Assembly: GCA_963732905.1 (NCBI GenBank)
Contig: CAVTBM010000012.1
Location: 248,001 to 312,000, forward strand
From: DASQZK01 sp963732905
GTDB lineage: Bacteria > Bacteroidota > Bacteroidia > Bacteroidales > GCA-2748055
Reading direction: 5' to 3'
Length of the DNA: 64,000 nt
Position numbers and translations under genes: made by a program. Shown here piece after piece: positions 26,411-35,657 of the stretch (its first letter is position 1; each line of letters begins with the position of its first letter). The notes under the pieces were generated by a model. It searched no databases, was not told the DNA's origin, and saw only the letters and a list, made by a program, of their open reading frames with translations.

Positions 26411-27925
26411 TTGATAGACCTTAAAGAAATATTTCTCTATGACCCGGCGAAACCCCTGCTGTTTACACAGGTGTATTTCTGGGCTTTTTTTGCCGTCGTT
26501 CTGGCAGTATACTCAGTCATTTATCCGCATAAAACCCTGCGGAATGCCTTTCTGTTCCTGGCCAGTCTCTTCTTTTACTGGAAAACCAGCGGTCTGTTTT
26601 TCTTTTTGCTGATCTTTTCCACGTTTGCCGATTATTTCCTGGGATTCCGGATCTATAACAGCAGGAAGCCCTTCTGGAAGAAATTTTTTGTGACCTGCAG
26701 CGTTGTCGTTAACCTTGGACTGCTTTCCTATTTCAAATACTCGTATTTCATCACCGGCACCATCAACGACCTGTTTCATACTCATTTCCAGGTATTTAAT
26801 TTCCTGGCTTACTGGTCCAACAGTCTTGCCGGATCTCACTTCGATATCGCGGCCATCGGACTTCCCGTTGGGATCTCTTTCTTCACCTTCCAGACCATTT
26901 CCTACTCGGTGGATATCTACCGCGATAAACTGGAGCCTGTTAAGAATCCCATCGACTTCGGCTTTTATGTCTCTTTCTTTCCGCAACTGGTGGCAGGACC
27001 CATCGTCAGGGCTTCCGAATTCATCCCACAGCTCTACCGGCGTTATCATCTAACGGTTGAAGAGTTCGGCTACGCACTTTTCCTGATCCTCAACGGTCTC
27101 ACCAAAAAAGTATTTATTGGCGATTATCTGGCTGTGAACTTCATTGACCGGGTTTTCGGGAATCCAACAGGTTACACGGGCTTTGAAAACCTGATGGCTC
27201 TTTACGCATACTCATTACAGGTTTACTGCGATTTTTCGGGGTATACCGATATTGCCATAGGCATAGCCCTGATGTTGGGATTCAGGCTGCCGAAGAACTT
27301 CAATTCTCCTTACAAGGCTGACAGTGTGGGGAATTTCTGGAAGCGCTGGCACATGTCACTTTCATCGTGGCTGCGGGATTATCTCTACATTCCCCTGGGG
27401 GGCAACCGGAAGGGTAAGCTCCGTACCAATGTCAACCTGATGATCACCATGCTCCTCGGGGGCCTCTGGCACGGTGCCAGCTGGCAGTTTGTGATATGGG
27501 GCGGGATGAATGGTGTGGGTCTCATTATTTACAAATACTGGAAACGCATCAGTCCCTATGAGAACAGCACCCACTGGCTGGCCCATTTTTGGAAAGTCTT
27601 TCTTACCTTTAATTTCATCACTTTCACCCGGATATGGTTCCGCTCCGACTCAATGCTCCATGCCGGCCAGTTTATCAGTCAGGTCAGCCATCACCTCGAT
27701 CTTGCGGTGATCCCGGATGTGTTATCATCCTATTACAAGGTGTTCGCTATCATGTTCCTGGGTTACCTGGTGCACTGGCTGCCGGGGCGCAAAAAAGCCG
27801 GTTACCGCGACTGGTTTATACACACCCCCATGTATGCCAAGGTGGGCATTGCCGCTGCAGTGGTGTTTATCATCTACCAGTCGTGGTCGGCTGAACTGCA
27901 GCCGTTTATTTATTTTCAGTTCTGA
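26411..27925 (+). CDS. MBOAT family membrane O-acyltransferase (AlgI/DltB-like)
   Basis: The 504-residue protein has about eleven helices and the MBOAT signature: WKRWHMSLSSWLRDYLYIPLGG near 315 and the catalytic His354 in GLWHGASW. Such enzymes move acetyl groups from cytoplasmic acetyl-CoA across the membrane to extracytoplasmic glycans. No in-frame ATG exists between the previous stop and the first helix, so the TTG at 26411 is taken as the start. It follows the SGNH gene by 34 bases, and its end overlaps the convergent membrane protein gene by 10 bases. Confidence 0.88.
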   Translation: MIDLKEIFLYDPAKPLLFTQVYFWAFFAVVLAVYSVIYPHKTLRNAFLFLASLFFYWKTSGLFFFLLIFSTFADYFLGFRIYNSRKPFWKKFFVTCSVVVNLGLLSYFKYSYFITGTINDLFHTHFQVFNFLAYWSNSLAGSHFDIAAIGLPVGISFFTFQTISYSVDIYRDKLEPVKNPIDFGFYVSFFPQLVAGPIVRASEFIPQLYRRYHLTVEEFGYALFLILNGLTKKVFIGDYLAVNFIDRVFGNPTGYTGFENLMALYAYSLQVYCDFSGYTDIAIGIALMLGFRLPKNFNSPYKADSVGNFWKRWHMSLSSWLRDYLYIPLGGNRKGKLRTNVNLMITMLLGGLWHGASWQFVIWGGMNGVGLIIYKYWKRISPYENSTHWLAHFWKVFLTFNFITFTRIWFRSDSMLHAGQFISQVSHHLDLAVIPDVLSSYYKVFAIMFLGYLVHWLPGRKKAGYRDWFIHTPMYAKVGIAAAVVFIIYQSWSAELQPFIYFQF

Positions 27926-29385
27926 GAAGGGTTTTCATCCATAGCATACCTGATCATTTTCTCTGAAAGGTACCTGTATGGTTCAGAGGGAAGGTTGAAA
28001 TACCGTTGGTTAAGTTCATGGATATTCCGCCGTTCCCAGAAAAAGACATACAGGAACAGATCAGGATCATGGATATAATCAGGGAGTTTATCAAGGGTAT
28101 CAAACAGGTAGAGGGTTTTTGAATGGGAGGGGCCATCAAGACTGCTGATAACCATGGATTCGTAAGGCACACCCCATTCAAAAAGGACTTTGTCTTTGTC
28201 AATGTTTTCTTTTTCGGTGTAGAACTTACTGCCCTGTTGTTGCTGCATTACCTGGTTTAGAGCCTGGTAGTAATGGATGCGCTGCGTGTATACCTTTGCC
28301 GGGTGGAGAATCATCACGATCGAGAAAAGCAGTAAAAACAGCATAATGATCTTTTGCTGCCATTCCCGCATTTTTGGATGGTAAAAGATTTCTTTGGCAA
28401 AAGGGATATACAGAAAAAAATTCACGGTCATCAGGTTTTTATCCAGTTCAATATCAGAGCCTCCTGCATAATAGATCAGGTTGTGGATGATGACAAATCC
28501 CAGTACAAAGACATCCAGAAGGATCCATTTCAGCCAGCTTTTTTGGCGGATATAGTACACGTTGAGTACGAGGAAAATCATCCCGGAGACCAGGTACAGT
28601 TTCGGAAGCCGGTGGAGGATATAATGCGTTGGATAGAGTTTGTAAAAATGGAGCAGGTGGTTTGAAAAGTCGTGAAGAGCACTGAGTTTATCCCCTTCAT
28701 AAGACGAGCCTTGTGTGGTAAGCACTTTCACAGTAAAAAGCAAAAGGGTAAATGCCAGGATAAGCCAGGGCCTGTAGTCTTTCCAGGCAGAATTGTCGAT
28801 GATGTAAAATCCGATAATGAAAAGAATGGGAAACACCGTTATAGGATGTGAAAAATAACAAAACAAAATAGTAAAGATGGCCAGGGATAAACGTACGGCA
28901 TTTTTCCGGTTGGGCTTAACCTTTGGAAAGCCATGGTATAAAATGGCAAATAGGATCATGGCATAAACCATTCCTTGTGTGGACTCCGACACCGGACGGT
29001 ACAGGCAATGATTCACCCCAACCAGGATGAGCATCAGCAGGGCCAGGGCAGCAGCTTTATTTTTCAGGGGATTCCGGATGATTTTATACACCAGCCAGAA
29101 CAGGACGGGAAATGTTATGGAATAAATATATATCAGTACTTTAAGATTCAGTCCGGCTTTTATAGCTGCCTGAACCGGGATTTGCGTGATAAATGTCGAC
29201 AGCCGTCCCTGTTCTATATTGAAGAATTTATAATTAATGAGATTAAACAAGTAAAAGGCTGCATCCGAATTGATGATTCTTTCCTTTGCAAAGGCAATGG
29301 CAAAGATGAGGAGAAAAATGAAAAACAGGCTTTCCAGCCGGGTCTGCTTCAGATAAGAAAGCCAGGATGATTTGGATGTGTTCAT
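27916..29385 (-). CDS. Polytopic membrane protein, GT-C-like, unknown substrate
   Basis: This 489-residue protein has about eleven helices and an extracytoplasmic C-terminal domain. An acidic segment after the first helix, INSDAAFYLFN (about residue 38), sits where GT-C glycosyltransferases carry a catalytic Asp. No family was firmly recognised. It starts within the stop of the upstream GT-C-like gene (4-base ATGA overlap), so it is the third gene of a - strand operon with a GT2 enzyme and another GT-C-like protein. Function in moving sugars from a lipid carrier is an inference from topology and neighbours. Confidence 0.6.
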   Translation of the reverse strand: MNTSKSSWLSYLKQTRLESLFFIFLLIFAIAFAKERIINSDAAFYLFNLINYKFFNIEQGRLSTFITQIPVQAAIKAGLNLKVLIYIYSITFPVLFWLVYKIIRNPLKNKAAALALLMLILVGVNHCLYRPVSESTQGMVYAMILFAILYHGFPKVKPNRKNAVRLSLAIFTILFCYFSHPITVFPILFIIGFYIIDNSAWKDYRPWLILAFTLLLFTVKVLTTQGSSYEGDKLSALHDFSNHLLHFYKLYPTHYILHRLPKLYLVSGMIFLVLNVYYIRQKSWLKWILLDVFVLGFVIIHNLIYYAGGSDIELDKNLMTVNFFLYIPFAKEIFYHPKMREWQQKIIMLFLLLFSIVMILHPAKVYTQRIHYYQALNQVMQQQQGSKFYTEKENIDKDKVLFEWGVPYESMVISSLDGPSHSKTLYLFDTLDKLPDYIHDPDLFLYVFFWERRNIHELNQRYFNLPSEPYRYLSEKMIRYAMDENPSQN

Positions 29386-30749
29386 GGTCGTTCGGTTTTG
29401 GCCTTTTCATAATCGGGAGGATCGAGATATTTTTCCATTTCAGGTGAACTGGAAATTTTGCCGATGCTGTGTATGTAAGCTTTAAAGGTCATGGAGTCGT
29501 AATGTATGGCGCCATAATAAAACTGTATATGATGAACAATGCCCAGTAAAAGGGAGAGAGAAAAAGCAACCGACAGGGCATACCGTTTGATTCGGGAAAG
29601 GTCTCCGACCGCCGAAAGAAATGCTCCCAATCCAATGGCCATCAGTCCGTAATAGTCGATCATAGGCCGCATGCCGAAACTTCCGCCGTACCACCAGCAC
29701 CACCATGATGAGACTATGTATATGGCAGTGATTATTGTCAGTGGCAGGGCCAGTTTCCATTCCCGGGCCTTTTTCCGGAGCAGAAACAAGCCGGCGGCAG
29801 CGAAGATCATTAGCGGTGTATAGATCAGCCAGCCCTTCCTGAAACCGAATAAAACCCGGCCAATTACAGGTTGTGTCCAGAAAAACCCTTCGTCGCTTCC
29901 GTAAGAAAAGAGGAACCATTCTCCGCTGATGGATTTCCAGTATAAAAGCTGGGGTACCCATACAAGAAATGCTAAAAAAATCATCACAAGAACCAGCCAC
30001 TTATGCCTGATTAAAGTCTGGAAACGGTTCCGGAACGAAGAGAAATCATAGAACAGGAAAAGCAGGACCACGATCGCATTTGTCGGCCGGATAAGACTGA
30101 TAAGTCCTGCCAGTAAGCCGAGCAGCACAGCATACAGAATCTTTGGCTTTTCATACCATTTGATGATGCACCATAAAAAGAAAACGATCAGTGTGAAATC
30201 GAAAGAATGGGGCATCGTGGCCGACTGGGTTGTATATTCGAACAGATTGGTCGCCAGTCCTATGGATAAAATGGTGATGGTGGCAATGGTTTCTTTGAAA
30301 TACAGGAGAAGTATTTTGCGAAGCACCAGGAGTCCGAAGATCAGGTAAAAAAGGCTGCTGAACTCCAGTGCGATGTGGTAAGGGAGTGAATATCCGTCAG
30401 CCGGGTACTTATCCGAGAGAGTTGCATATATGTGGGCAATACCGAAGAAAGGGGAGTAGAGTACCGCCAGACCCATGGTCGTTTTAATGCCATATTTACC
30501 CCCGGGCAGATGTTCGGGCCACATTTTATCCGAGAAATATTTTGCATCACGGTCAATAAACTTCAAACTCAAATCATGATATATAAAAGCTGAAGGCAGG
30601 TAAGCATAATACGAAAGTGTATCCCAGAAGATCACACCGTGACTTTTTTTCCAGTACCGTACATTCATGATATTGAAAAAAAAGACAGAAATGACGATGA
30701 TAACTGCTATACAGGTGATCTTTTTCTTCAGAAAATGTATAATGTTCAT
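29382..30749 (-). CDS. GT-C-like membrane glycosyltransferase, paralogue of the gene at 31748
   Basis: The 455-residue protein has about eleven helices. After the first helix it carries FWDTLSYYAYLPSAFIYHD (about residues 38-56), nearly the same as RWDIISYYGYLPATFIHHD in the divergent gene at 31748. A second shared block is SWWCWWYGGSFGMRPMIDYYG versus SWWAWWYGGSFGPRALIDTYG. The Asp-containing first loop is typical of GT-C enzymes that use polyprenyl-phosphate sugars. The start at 30749 is fixed by a 4-base ATGA overlap with the GT2 gene; the frame itself runs to 30761. Confidence 0.65.
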   Translation of the reverse strand: MNIIHFLKKKITCIAVIIVISVFFFNIMNVRYWKKSHGVIFWDTLSYYAYLPSAFIYHDLSLKFIDRDAKYFSDKMWPEHLPGGKYGIKTTMGLAVLYSPFFGIAHIYATLSDKYPADGYSLPYHIALEFSSLFYLIFGLLVLRKILLLYFKETIATITILSIGLATNLFEYTTQSATMPHSFDFTLIVFFLWCIIKWYEKPKILYAVLLGLLAGLISLIRPTNAIVVLLFLFYDFSSFRNRFQTLIRHKWLVLVMIFLAFLVWVPQLLYWKSISGEWFLFSYGSDEGFFWTQPVIGRVLFGFRKGWLIYTPLMIFAAAGLFLLRKKAREWKLALPLTIITAIYIVSSWWCWWYGGSFGMRPMIDYYGLMAIGLGAFLSAVGDLSRIKRYALSVAFSLSLLLGIVHHIQFYYGAIHYDSMTFKAYIHSIGKISSSPEMEKYLDPPDYEKAKTERP

Positions 30750-31462
30750 GATCTTTTCCACAAACTGAATTTGAAAATGGTCCAGAGCATTTTAAAACCG
30801 TCAAGGGTTCTGATCTTTTTACCTTCACCCTGGTTTCTCGGGAAATAATTCACCGGGACTTCCGTGATGTTGTTTTTCCGGATCCGCATGGCTTTGATGA
30901 TGATCTCGGCTTCGAAACCGAACCGGTTTTCTTTCAGATGAAGCTGATCATACAGAGAACGGTAGAACAGCTTATACCCGCATGCCATATCCGTCAGTTT
31001 TACATTAATGAGTATGGACGTCAGCCAGGTCATGATGCGGTTAACAATATATCGCCGGTATGAGGATAAAGGCCTGGGTATGCCCGGCAGATAGCGCGAT
31101 CCGTTCACGAATTGCACGTCGAGGCTTCGCAGGGCGTTGATCATAACCGGGATATCGATGGGAACAAGCTCGAGATCTGCATCCTGGATAATGATCAGGT
31201 CGCCGTCAGAATGCCCTATGCCATAACGGACAGCAGCGCCTTTTCCGGAATTCTTCTCCAGCCGGATCAGTTTAAAATTCCCGGTGTTCCCTGACAGATA
31301 GTTATCGACCGTTTCATAGGTACTATCCGTGGAACAATCATCGACCACCACAATGTTTACCTTTTCAATGCAAGGCGGGAAAATAACTTCTGAGATCCTG
31401 CCCAGTGTGGTTAGTATCAGTTTTTCTTCGTTATAAACTGGTATGATAATATCGAGGGTCAT
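30746..31462 (-). CDS. GT2 family polyprenyl-phosphate glycosyltransferase (DPM1-like)
   Basis: This 238-residue soluble-type enzyme begins LDIIIPVYNEEKLI and carries DDCSTDSTY (near 42) and the QDADLEL acidic motif (near 93), placing it with dolichol/undecaprenyl-phosphate mannose or glucose synthases of GT2. It lacks the C-terminal helices of ArnC/GtrB. It would charge a polyprenyl carrier with a sugar for the two GT-C-like proteins encoded downstream with 4-base overlaps. This three-gene arrangement (lipid-sugar synthase plus GT-C users) is a coherent glycan-modification module. Confidence 0.85.
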   Translation of the reverse strand: MTLDIIIPVYNEEKLILTTLGRISEVIFPPCIEKVNIVVVDDCSTDSTYETVDNYLSGNTGNFKLIRLEKNSGKGAAVRYGIGHSDGDLIIIQDADLELVPIDIPVMINALRSLDVQFVNGSRYLPGIPRPLSSYRRYIVNRIMTWLTSILINVKLTDMACGYKLFYRSLYDQLHLKENRFGFEAEIIIKAMRIRKNNITEVPVNYFPRNQGEGKKIRTLDGFKMLWTIFKFSLWKRS

Positions 31463-31747
31463 ATAATGCGATACAGGTTTTGAACGATTTCGGAAATAAA
31501 GATACTCTAACCGTATAAATTATTTGGTTTCAAAGAAAACAAAATTCCGCACGAGTTCAATTTTATCTGTGCTTTATCGGCTATGTTTTTCAACCGTATT
31601 AATTAATTCATATACAGGTATGATCTCTTCCGGGGAAATATGTCCGGCATCTTAAAATTCAATTTTTGTTTCATTATATTTGATGATTAATCTGCTTTAT
31701 TCAGGTTAGATCAAAGCTGTCTAATACAACTCTGAACTGCAATCAGA

Positions 31748-33358
31748 ATGTTTATGATCAAAGTTTTCTTTAATAAGCATATTCGTCTGCGTTATCTGCC
31801 ATTTCTCGTCATACTTCTTACAGCCTTAGTATACACCAATACAAATTTTATCAACAAAGACTGGAATAAGGAAGGGATGAATGGGGTAATCCGCTGGGAT
31901 ATCATCTCGTATTACGGATATCTGCCAGCTACATTCATTCATCATGATGTTACTTTAAAATTTCTTGATAACCCTGATTTCGTCAACGATAACAAGTTTT
32001 GGTATGTGAATTCAGATAACGGCAGCAAGGTTATCCTGACATCTATGGGTCTGGCATACCTGTATTCCCCGTTTTTCTTTATAGCAAACGCCCTGGCCCC
32101 GCACCTTGGCCAGGCTCAGGATGGTTTCAGCCCGGTGTACCAGTTCTTCCTGGTGTTCAGCAGCCTGTTCTACCTGATAATAGGGTTGTTTTTCCTGAAA
32201 AACCTGCTCAGCCGTTATTTTTCTATAGCGGCGACAACGCTTACCATGATACTGGTTGCGCTTGGAACCAACCTGTACTGGTATGGCACGGTTGATGCCC
32301 CGATGTCTCACAGCTATAACTTCGTACTGATCCTGGCACTGATATGGTCGGTGATACACTGGATTCAAAAACCATCTTTATGGAATACGCTTCTCACAGG
32401 TTTCCTTCTCGGGCTGATGGCCCTGATCCGTCCGTCGAACATACTGGCTGTTCTGTTACTGGTTCTTTGGGAGATTGACAGCTTACCGGCTTTAAGGGAA
32501 CGTATCCGTTTTCTGTGGAAGAATGCTTTAAAAATCATGATCATGATCCTGGCTTTCCTCCTGCCATGGATACCTCAGTTTATTTACTGGCATTTCCTTA
32601 CTGGGCATCTTTTCTACAATGCTTACCACAATACAGGCAGTGCCTTTTTCTTCGGGTCTCCTCACCTTACAGATATCCTTTTCAGCTACAGGAAAGGATG
32701 GTTTGTATATGTTCCCGTGATGTTTTTTGCCACCATTGGCCTTATCCCTCTATACCGCCGGTGGAGGCCGCAGTTTTGGGCAGTTACGGTTTATATGATA
32801 ATTATGGTTTATGTACTTGCTTCCTGGTGGGCCTGGTGGTACGGTGGCAGTTTCGGTCCAAGGGCTCTCATCGATACATACGGAGTGATGGCTTTTCCGC
32901 TGGCGGCGCTTATTCATGTGTGCCTGGAGCGTAAAGTTGCAGTGAAGGTAGCAACCTTCACAATGGCAGGATTCCTTATTTATGTCAATATTTTCCAGAC
33001 CTTACAATACAAGAGAAACCTGATCCATTACCTTGGCATGACCAGGGAAGCCTACTGGCATAATTTTCTGACTATGCATCCGAAACCCGGCTACTGGCAA
33101 ATGTTGTCCATTCCTGATTTCCCCCTTGCAAGGAAAGGCATCTATTACTATTATCATACCAGTGATTCCTTTGATGCTTTTAAAGACATGACCACAAAGG
33201 AAGCACGTGATTCTGTGAGAAAGGAGATTACGGGCAACAAACAGCTTATGAAGGAGATCCGGCGAAACGCAAGCCGCACCGGTATCTCGCCCGATTCATC
33301 CCTGAATCTGACAGTCGACAGGATAGCGGAGATGAAAATGGAAGGTCACCCGTTCTGA
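31748..33358 (+). CDS. GT-C-like membrane glycosyltransferase, paralogue of the gene at 29382
   Basis: The product of 536 residues has about eleven helices and shares two blocks with the gene at 29382: the RWDIISYYGYLP loop after helix 1 and the SWWAWWYGGSFG segment near 355. The C-terminal 100 or so residues form a charged, probably periplasmic tail absent from the paralogue. The Asp in the first loop suggests GT-C chemistry. It stands alone on the + strand, divergent from the GT2 operon. A TATATTTG box at 31675-31682 may be its -7 element. The 3' end overlaps the convergent flippase-like gene by 13 bases. Confidence 0.65.
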   Translation: MFMIKVFFNKHIRLRYLPFLVILLTALVYTNTNFINKDWNKEGMNGVIRWDIISYYGYLPATFIHHDVTLKFLDNPDFVNDNKFWYVNSDNGSKVILTSMGLAYLYSPFFFIANALAPHLGQAQDGFSPVYQFFLVFSSLFYLIIGLFFLKNLLSRYFSIAATTLTMILVALGTNLYWYGTVDAPMSHSYNFVLILALIWSVIHWIQKPSLWNTLLTGFLLGLMALIRPSNILAVLLLVLWEIDSLPALRERIRFLWKNALKIMIMILAFLLPWIPQFIYWHFLTGHLFYNAYHNTGSAFFFGSPHLTDILFSYRKGWFVYVPVMFFATIGLIPLYRRWRPQFWAVTVYMIIMVYVLASWWAWWYGGSFGPRALIDTYGVMAFPLAALIHVCLERKVAVKVATFTMAGFLIYVNIFQTLQYKRNLIHYLGMTREAYWHNFLTMHPKPGYWQMLSIPDFPLARKGIYYYYHTSDSFDAFKDMTTKEARDSVRKEITGNKQLMKEIRRNASRTGISPDSSLNLTVDRIAEMKMEGHPF

Positions 33359-34332
33359 TCTTTTTGAATCCTCTCCCTGATCTCCTTCATTGAGAAATGT
33401 TTTTTAAACCTTACCAGGTATATGAGGCCCCCGATCACTATCGATCCCAGGTAGGTGGCAATGAAATAAGCCGTTGAGATGGTCACGGCCAGTTCAGCGC
33501 TCTTACCAAGAATCTGCCATACTTTAATGAACACGTACTCGCGCGTGCCAAAACCGGCTACAGTCACTGGGATGAACGAAAGCATGTTGGAAATGGAAAC
33601 GGCACTGACCGAGGCGGGGTAGGGTAGTGATGATCCGGCGGCTTTGGCGAATATGACGGGTATGGAGGCAAGGATCAGGAATGAAATGACCGTCAGTAAA
33701 AATGCCGGGATGAGAAAACGGTTCCGGTTCTTCTTCCATAAGCCTTCCACCGTTGTGAGTTCATTTTGAAGCACCGGCCACCGGCCAGTAAGGAAAACGG
33801 CCGGCCTGAAGAACAGGGATGGCACTAAAACCAATAATACGGAACCGGCAAAAAGCAGCATGATGATAAGAATGGTGATGATCCCGGTCTCAAACCGGCT
33901 GAAGAAAAACAGGATACCTGCGCCGCCCATCAGGCTCAGGACCATCACATCCCATATCCGGTCAAGAAAGACGGAAGAAGTGGATTGGGAATAAGACACC
34001 GGGTATTTCCGGCTGACGAAATAGATCTTGGAAAATTCACCGATACGCCCCGGGGTGATGGCGCTCAGGAAACCGGATACCAGGAAGAAGGTGAGGGTGA
34101 TACGGTAAGGGATGTTAATATTGAATGACCGGTTGATGATATGCCAGCGCCAGGATTTGACCAGATAGACGGCCATCAGCATCAAAAACCCAAGCAGAAA
34201 ACTCCATGCCGGGAATGCCCTGATCAGTTCGAAGAAATGCTTCCAGTCCAGTTTTCTGACCACCAGGAAAAGCAACACAAATCCAAGGCTGTGCAGCAAA
34301 ACGAACAGTATACGCCTCAACCGCTTTTTCAT
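33346..34332 (-). CDS. Lysylphosphatidylglycerol synthase TM-region/flippase-like protein
   Basis: This 328-residue protein has about eight helices and the pattern of the UPF0104/LPG-synthase transmembrane family (early VYLVKSWRWHIINR, then FLSAITPGRIGEFSK near 95, SVFLDRIWDV near 122, and PVTVAGFGTREYVF near 255). Members without a synthetase domain, as here, are often found in glycan clusters, where a flippase-like role is proposed. It is the last gene of a - strand operon and overlaps the FrhB-like gene by 4 bases. Confidence 0.85.
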   Translation of the reverse strand: MKKRLRRILFVLLHSLGFVLLFLVVRKLDWKHFFELIRAFPAWSFLLGFLMLMAVYLVKSWRWHIINRSFNINIPYRITLTFFLVSGFLSAITPGRIGEFSKIYFVSRKYPVSYSQSTSSVFLDRIWDVMVLSLMGGAGILFFFSRFETGIITILIIMLLFAGSVLLVLVPSLFFRPAVFLTGRWPVLQNELTTVEGLWKKNRNRFLIPAFLLTVISFLILASIPVIFAKAAGSSLPYPASVSAVSISNMLSFIPVTVAGFGTREYVFIKVWQILGKSAELAVTISTAYFIATYLGSIVIGGLIYLVRFKKHFSMKEIRERIQKDQNG

Positions 34333-35657
34333 TGCAGGTCCTTTCGTTTAATAGAATGGGTAGACCGTTTCCATACCGTCCTGGTTTTTTCGAAAATTCG
34401 TCCCACAAATGCCGGCGACAGCTGCTCCACAAACCAGCGGGCAGGACGGGTCCCGAGAATGAGAAACAGGAAACTGATGGCCGTTTCCATCAGGTAGCGG
34501 CTGAATGGAAAACCTTTGAGTGTGTAACCATAATCGGGAATGGTCCTTCCTGTCCATCTTCTGAAGTTGATACGGATAAAACCGCCACGTTTCTTGAAGT
34601 CGTAGCCGTGTGAATGCATGGTGATGGCTTCTTCTTCCGTGATGTTGTCGAGGTTCAGCCGGCCGTCATCCATCATCTCCTTCAACAGTTCTTCCCCCTT
34701 TTTAGTGCGGCTGATGACCATCGAGAAACCTTTGCCCCGTTGTTCATAATCCGGCGACCATGCATCACCACCTGAGATGTCGGTGAATTCGTTACTCAGA
34801 TCGGTGCAGTAGAGGCTGTTCTTCACAATATGAAACGGGATGAGGTAGTTGGCATGGAACTTCTTTAGTTCGAAGGCATGGCCCGACTTCATTTCAACCC
34901 GCATGTTACCCGGCCATTCACCATACCGGAACCAGAGCCTGTGAATGCCGGTATAGTCCTTTTCGCCGTAACTTCTCAGGAAACTTCTGACAGACGAAAA
35001 ATACAGGGTATTGCCGTAAAACGGTCCGAAAATATAGTCGATGTTGGCTACTGCCGGGTCTTTGACTTTCTGCAGTTTACGGATGGACTGTACCTGTCCG
35101 GGCAGCCCGGTAAACGCCAGCCGTCCCTTGAAATGCATACTTTCCGACAGGATCTCGTTCACCGAGGTTATGATATATTTGCTCTGTGCTGCTTCGAGGA
35201 TCTCTTCCCTGCTGGTGGCGATGAACGGTTCGGTCAGCCATGGTTTGTCGTGTGACATCCGGGTGACGATGGCGCCTTCGATCTTTTTCTTTTCAAGGAG
35301 GTAGATCAGGAGGGCCGAGATCAGCCCGCCGCTGGCCGAATTACTGCGGATATCCCCGTCGGTGGTGTAACCGGTATACAGCGATTCGTAAGATCCCAGG
35401 TATGTATGGAAGTGAGAAGCTTCTCTGTAAAATTCCCGGTTGTATTCCGGAAATGAAAAATACTTGCCGGAGCAGGCGTTCAGGAGGCGGGCATGTTCCT
35501 TATCTGTCAGGTCTTCTGTCAGGGACGGGAGGTACTTCCCTTCCCGGTCGGTGAACACGATCTTTCCGCCCGAAAGGCCGACGCAGGAGCCGCAACGATT
35601 GCACAGTTCCGAGCGCATGATGCTCAGGAGTTCCCGGTTATTCTTTCTCACAGACAT
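34329..35657 (-). CDS. FrhB-like (coenzyme F420 hydrogenase beta subunit family) oxidoreductase
   Basis: The 442-residue protein begins with a cysteine cluster CNRCGSC (Cys18, Cys21, Cys24) followed by KIVFTDREGKYLP, and a later NACSGK. That is the N-terminal layout of the F420 hydrogenase/dehydrogenase beta subunit family. A central SNSASGGLISALLIYLLE segment near 110 and ITSVNEIL match the C-terminal FrhB domain. Homologues in surface-glycan clusters lie beside polysaccharide pyruvyl transferases; F420 itself is not expected in Bacteroidota, so the cofactor is probably flavin and the substrate unknown. It overlaps both neighbours (20 and 4 bases). Confidence 0.78.
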   Translation of the reverse strand: MSVRKNNRELLSIMRSELCNRCGSCVGLSGGKIVFTDREGKYLPSLTEDLTDKEHARLLNACSGKYFSFPEYNREFYREASHFHTYLGSYESLYTGYTTDGDIRSNSASGGLISALLIYLLEKKKIEGAIVTRMSHDKPWLTEPFIATSREEILEAAQSKYIITSVNEILSESMHFKGRLAFTGLPGQVQSIRKLQKVKDPAVANIDYIFGPFYGNTLYFSSVRSFLRSYGEKDYTGIHRLWFRYGEWPGNMRVEMKSGHAFELKKFHANYLIPFHIVKNSLYCTDLSNEFTDISGGDAWSPDYEQRGKGFSMVISRTKKGEELLKEMMDDGRLNLDNITEEEAITMHSHGYDFKKRGGFIRINFRRWTGRTIPDYGYTLKGFPFSRYLMETAISFLFLILGTRPARWFVEQLSPAFVGRIFEKTRTVWKRSTHSIKRKDLQ

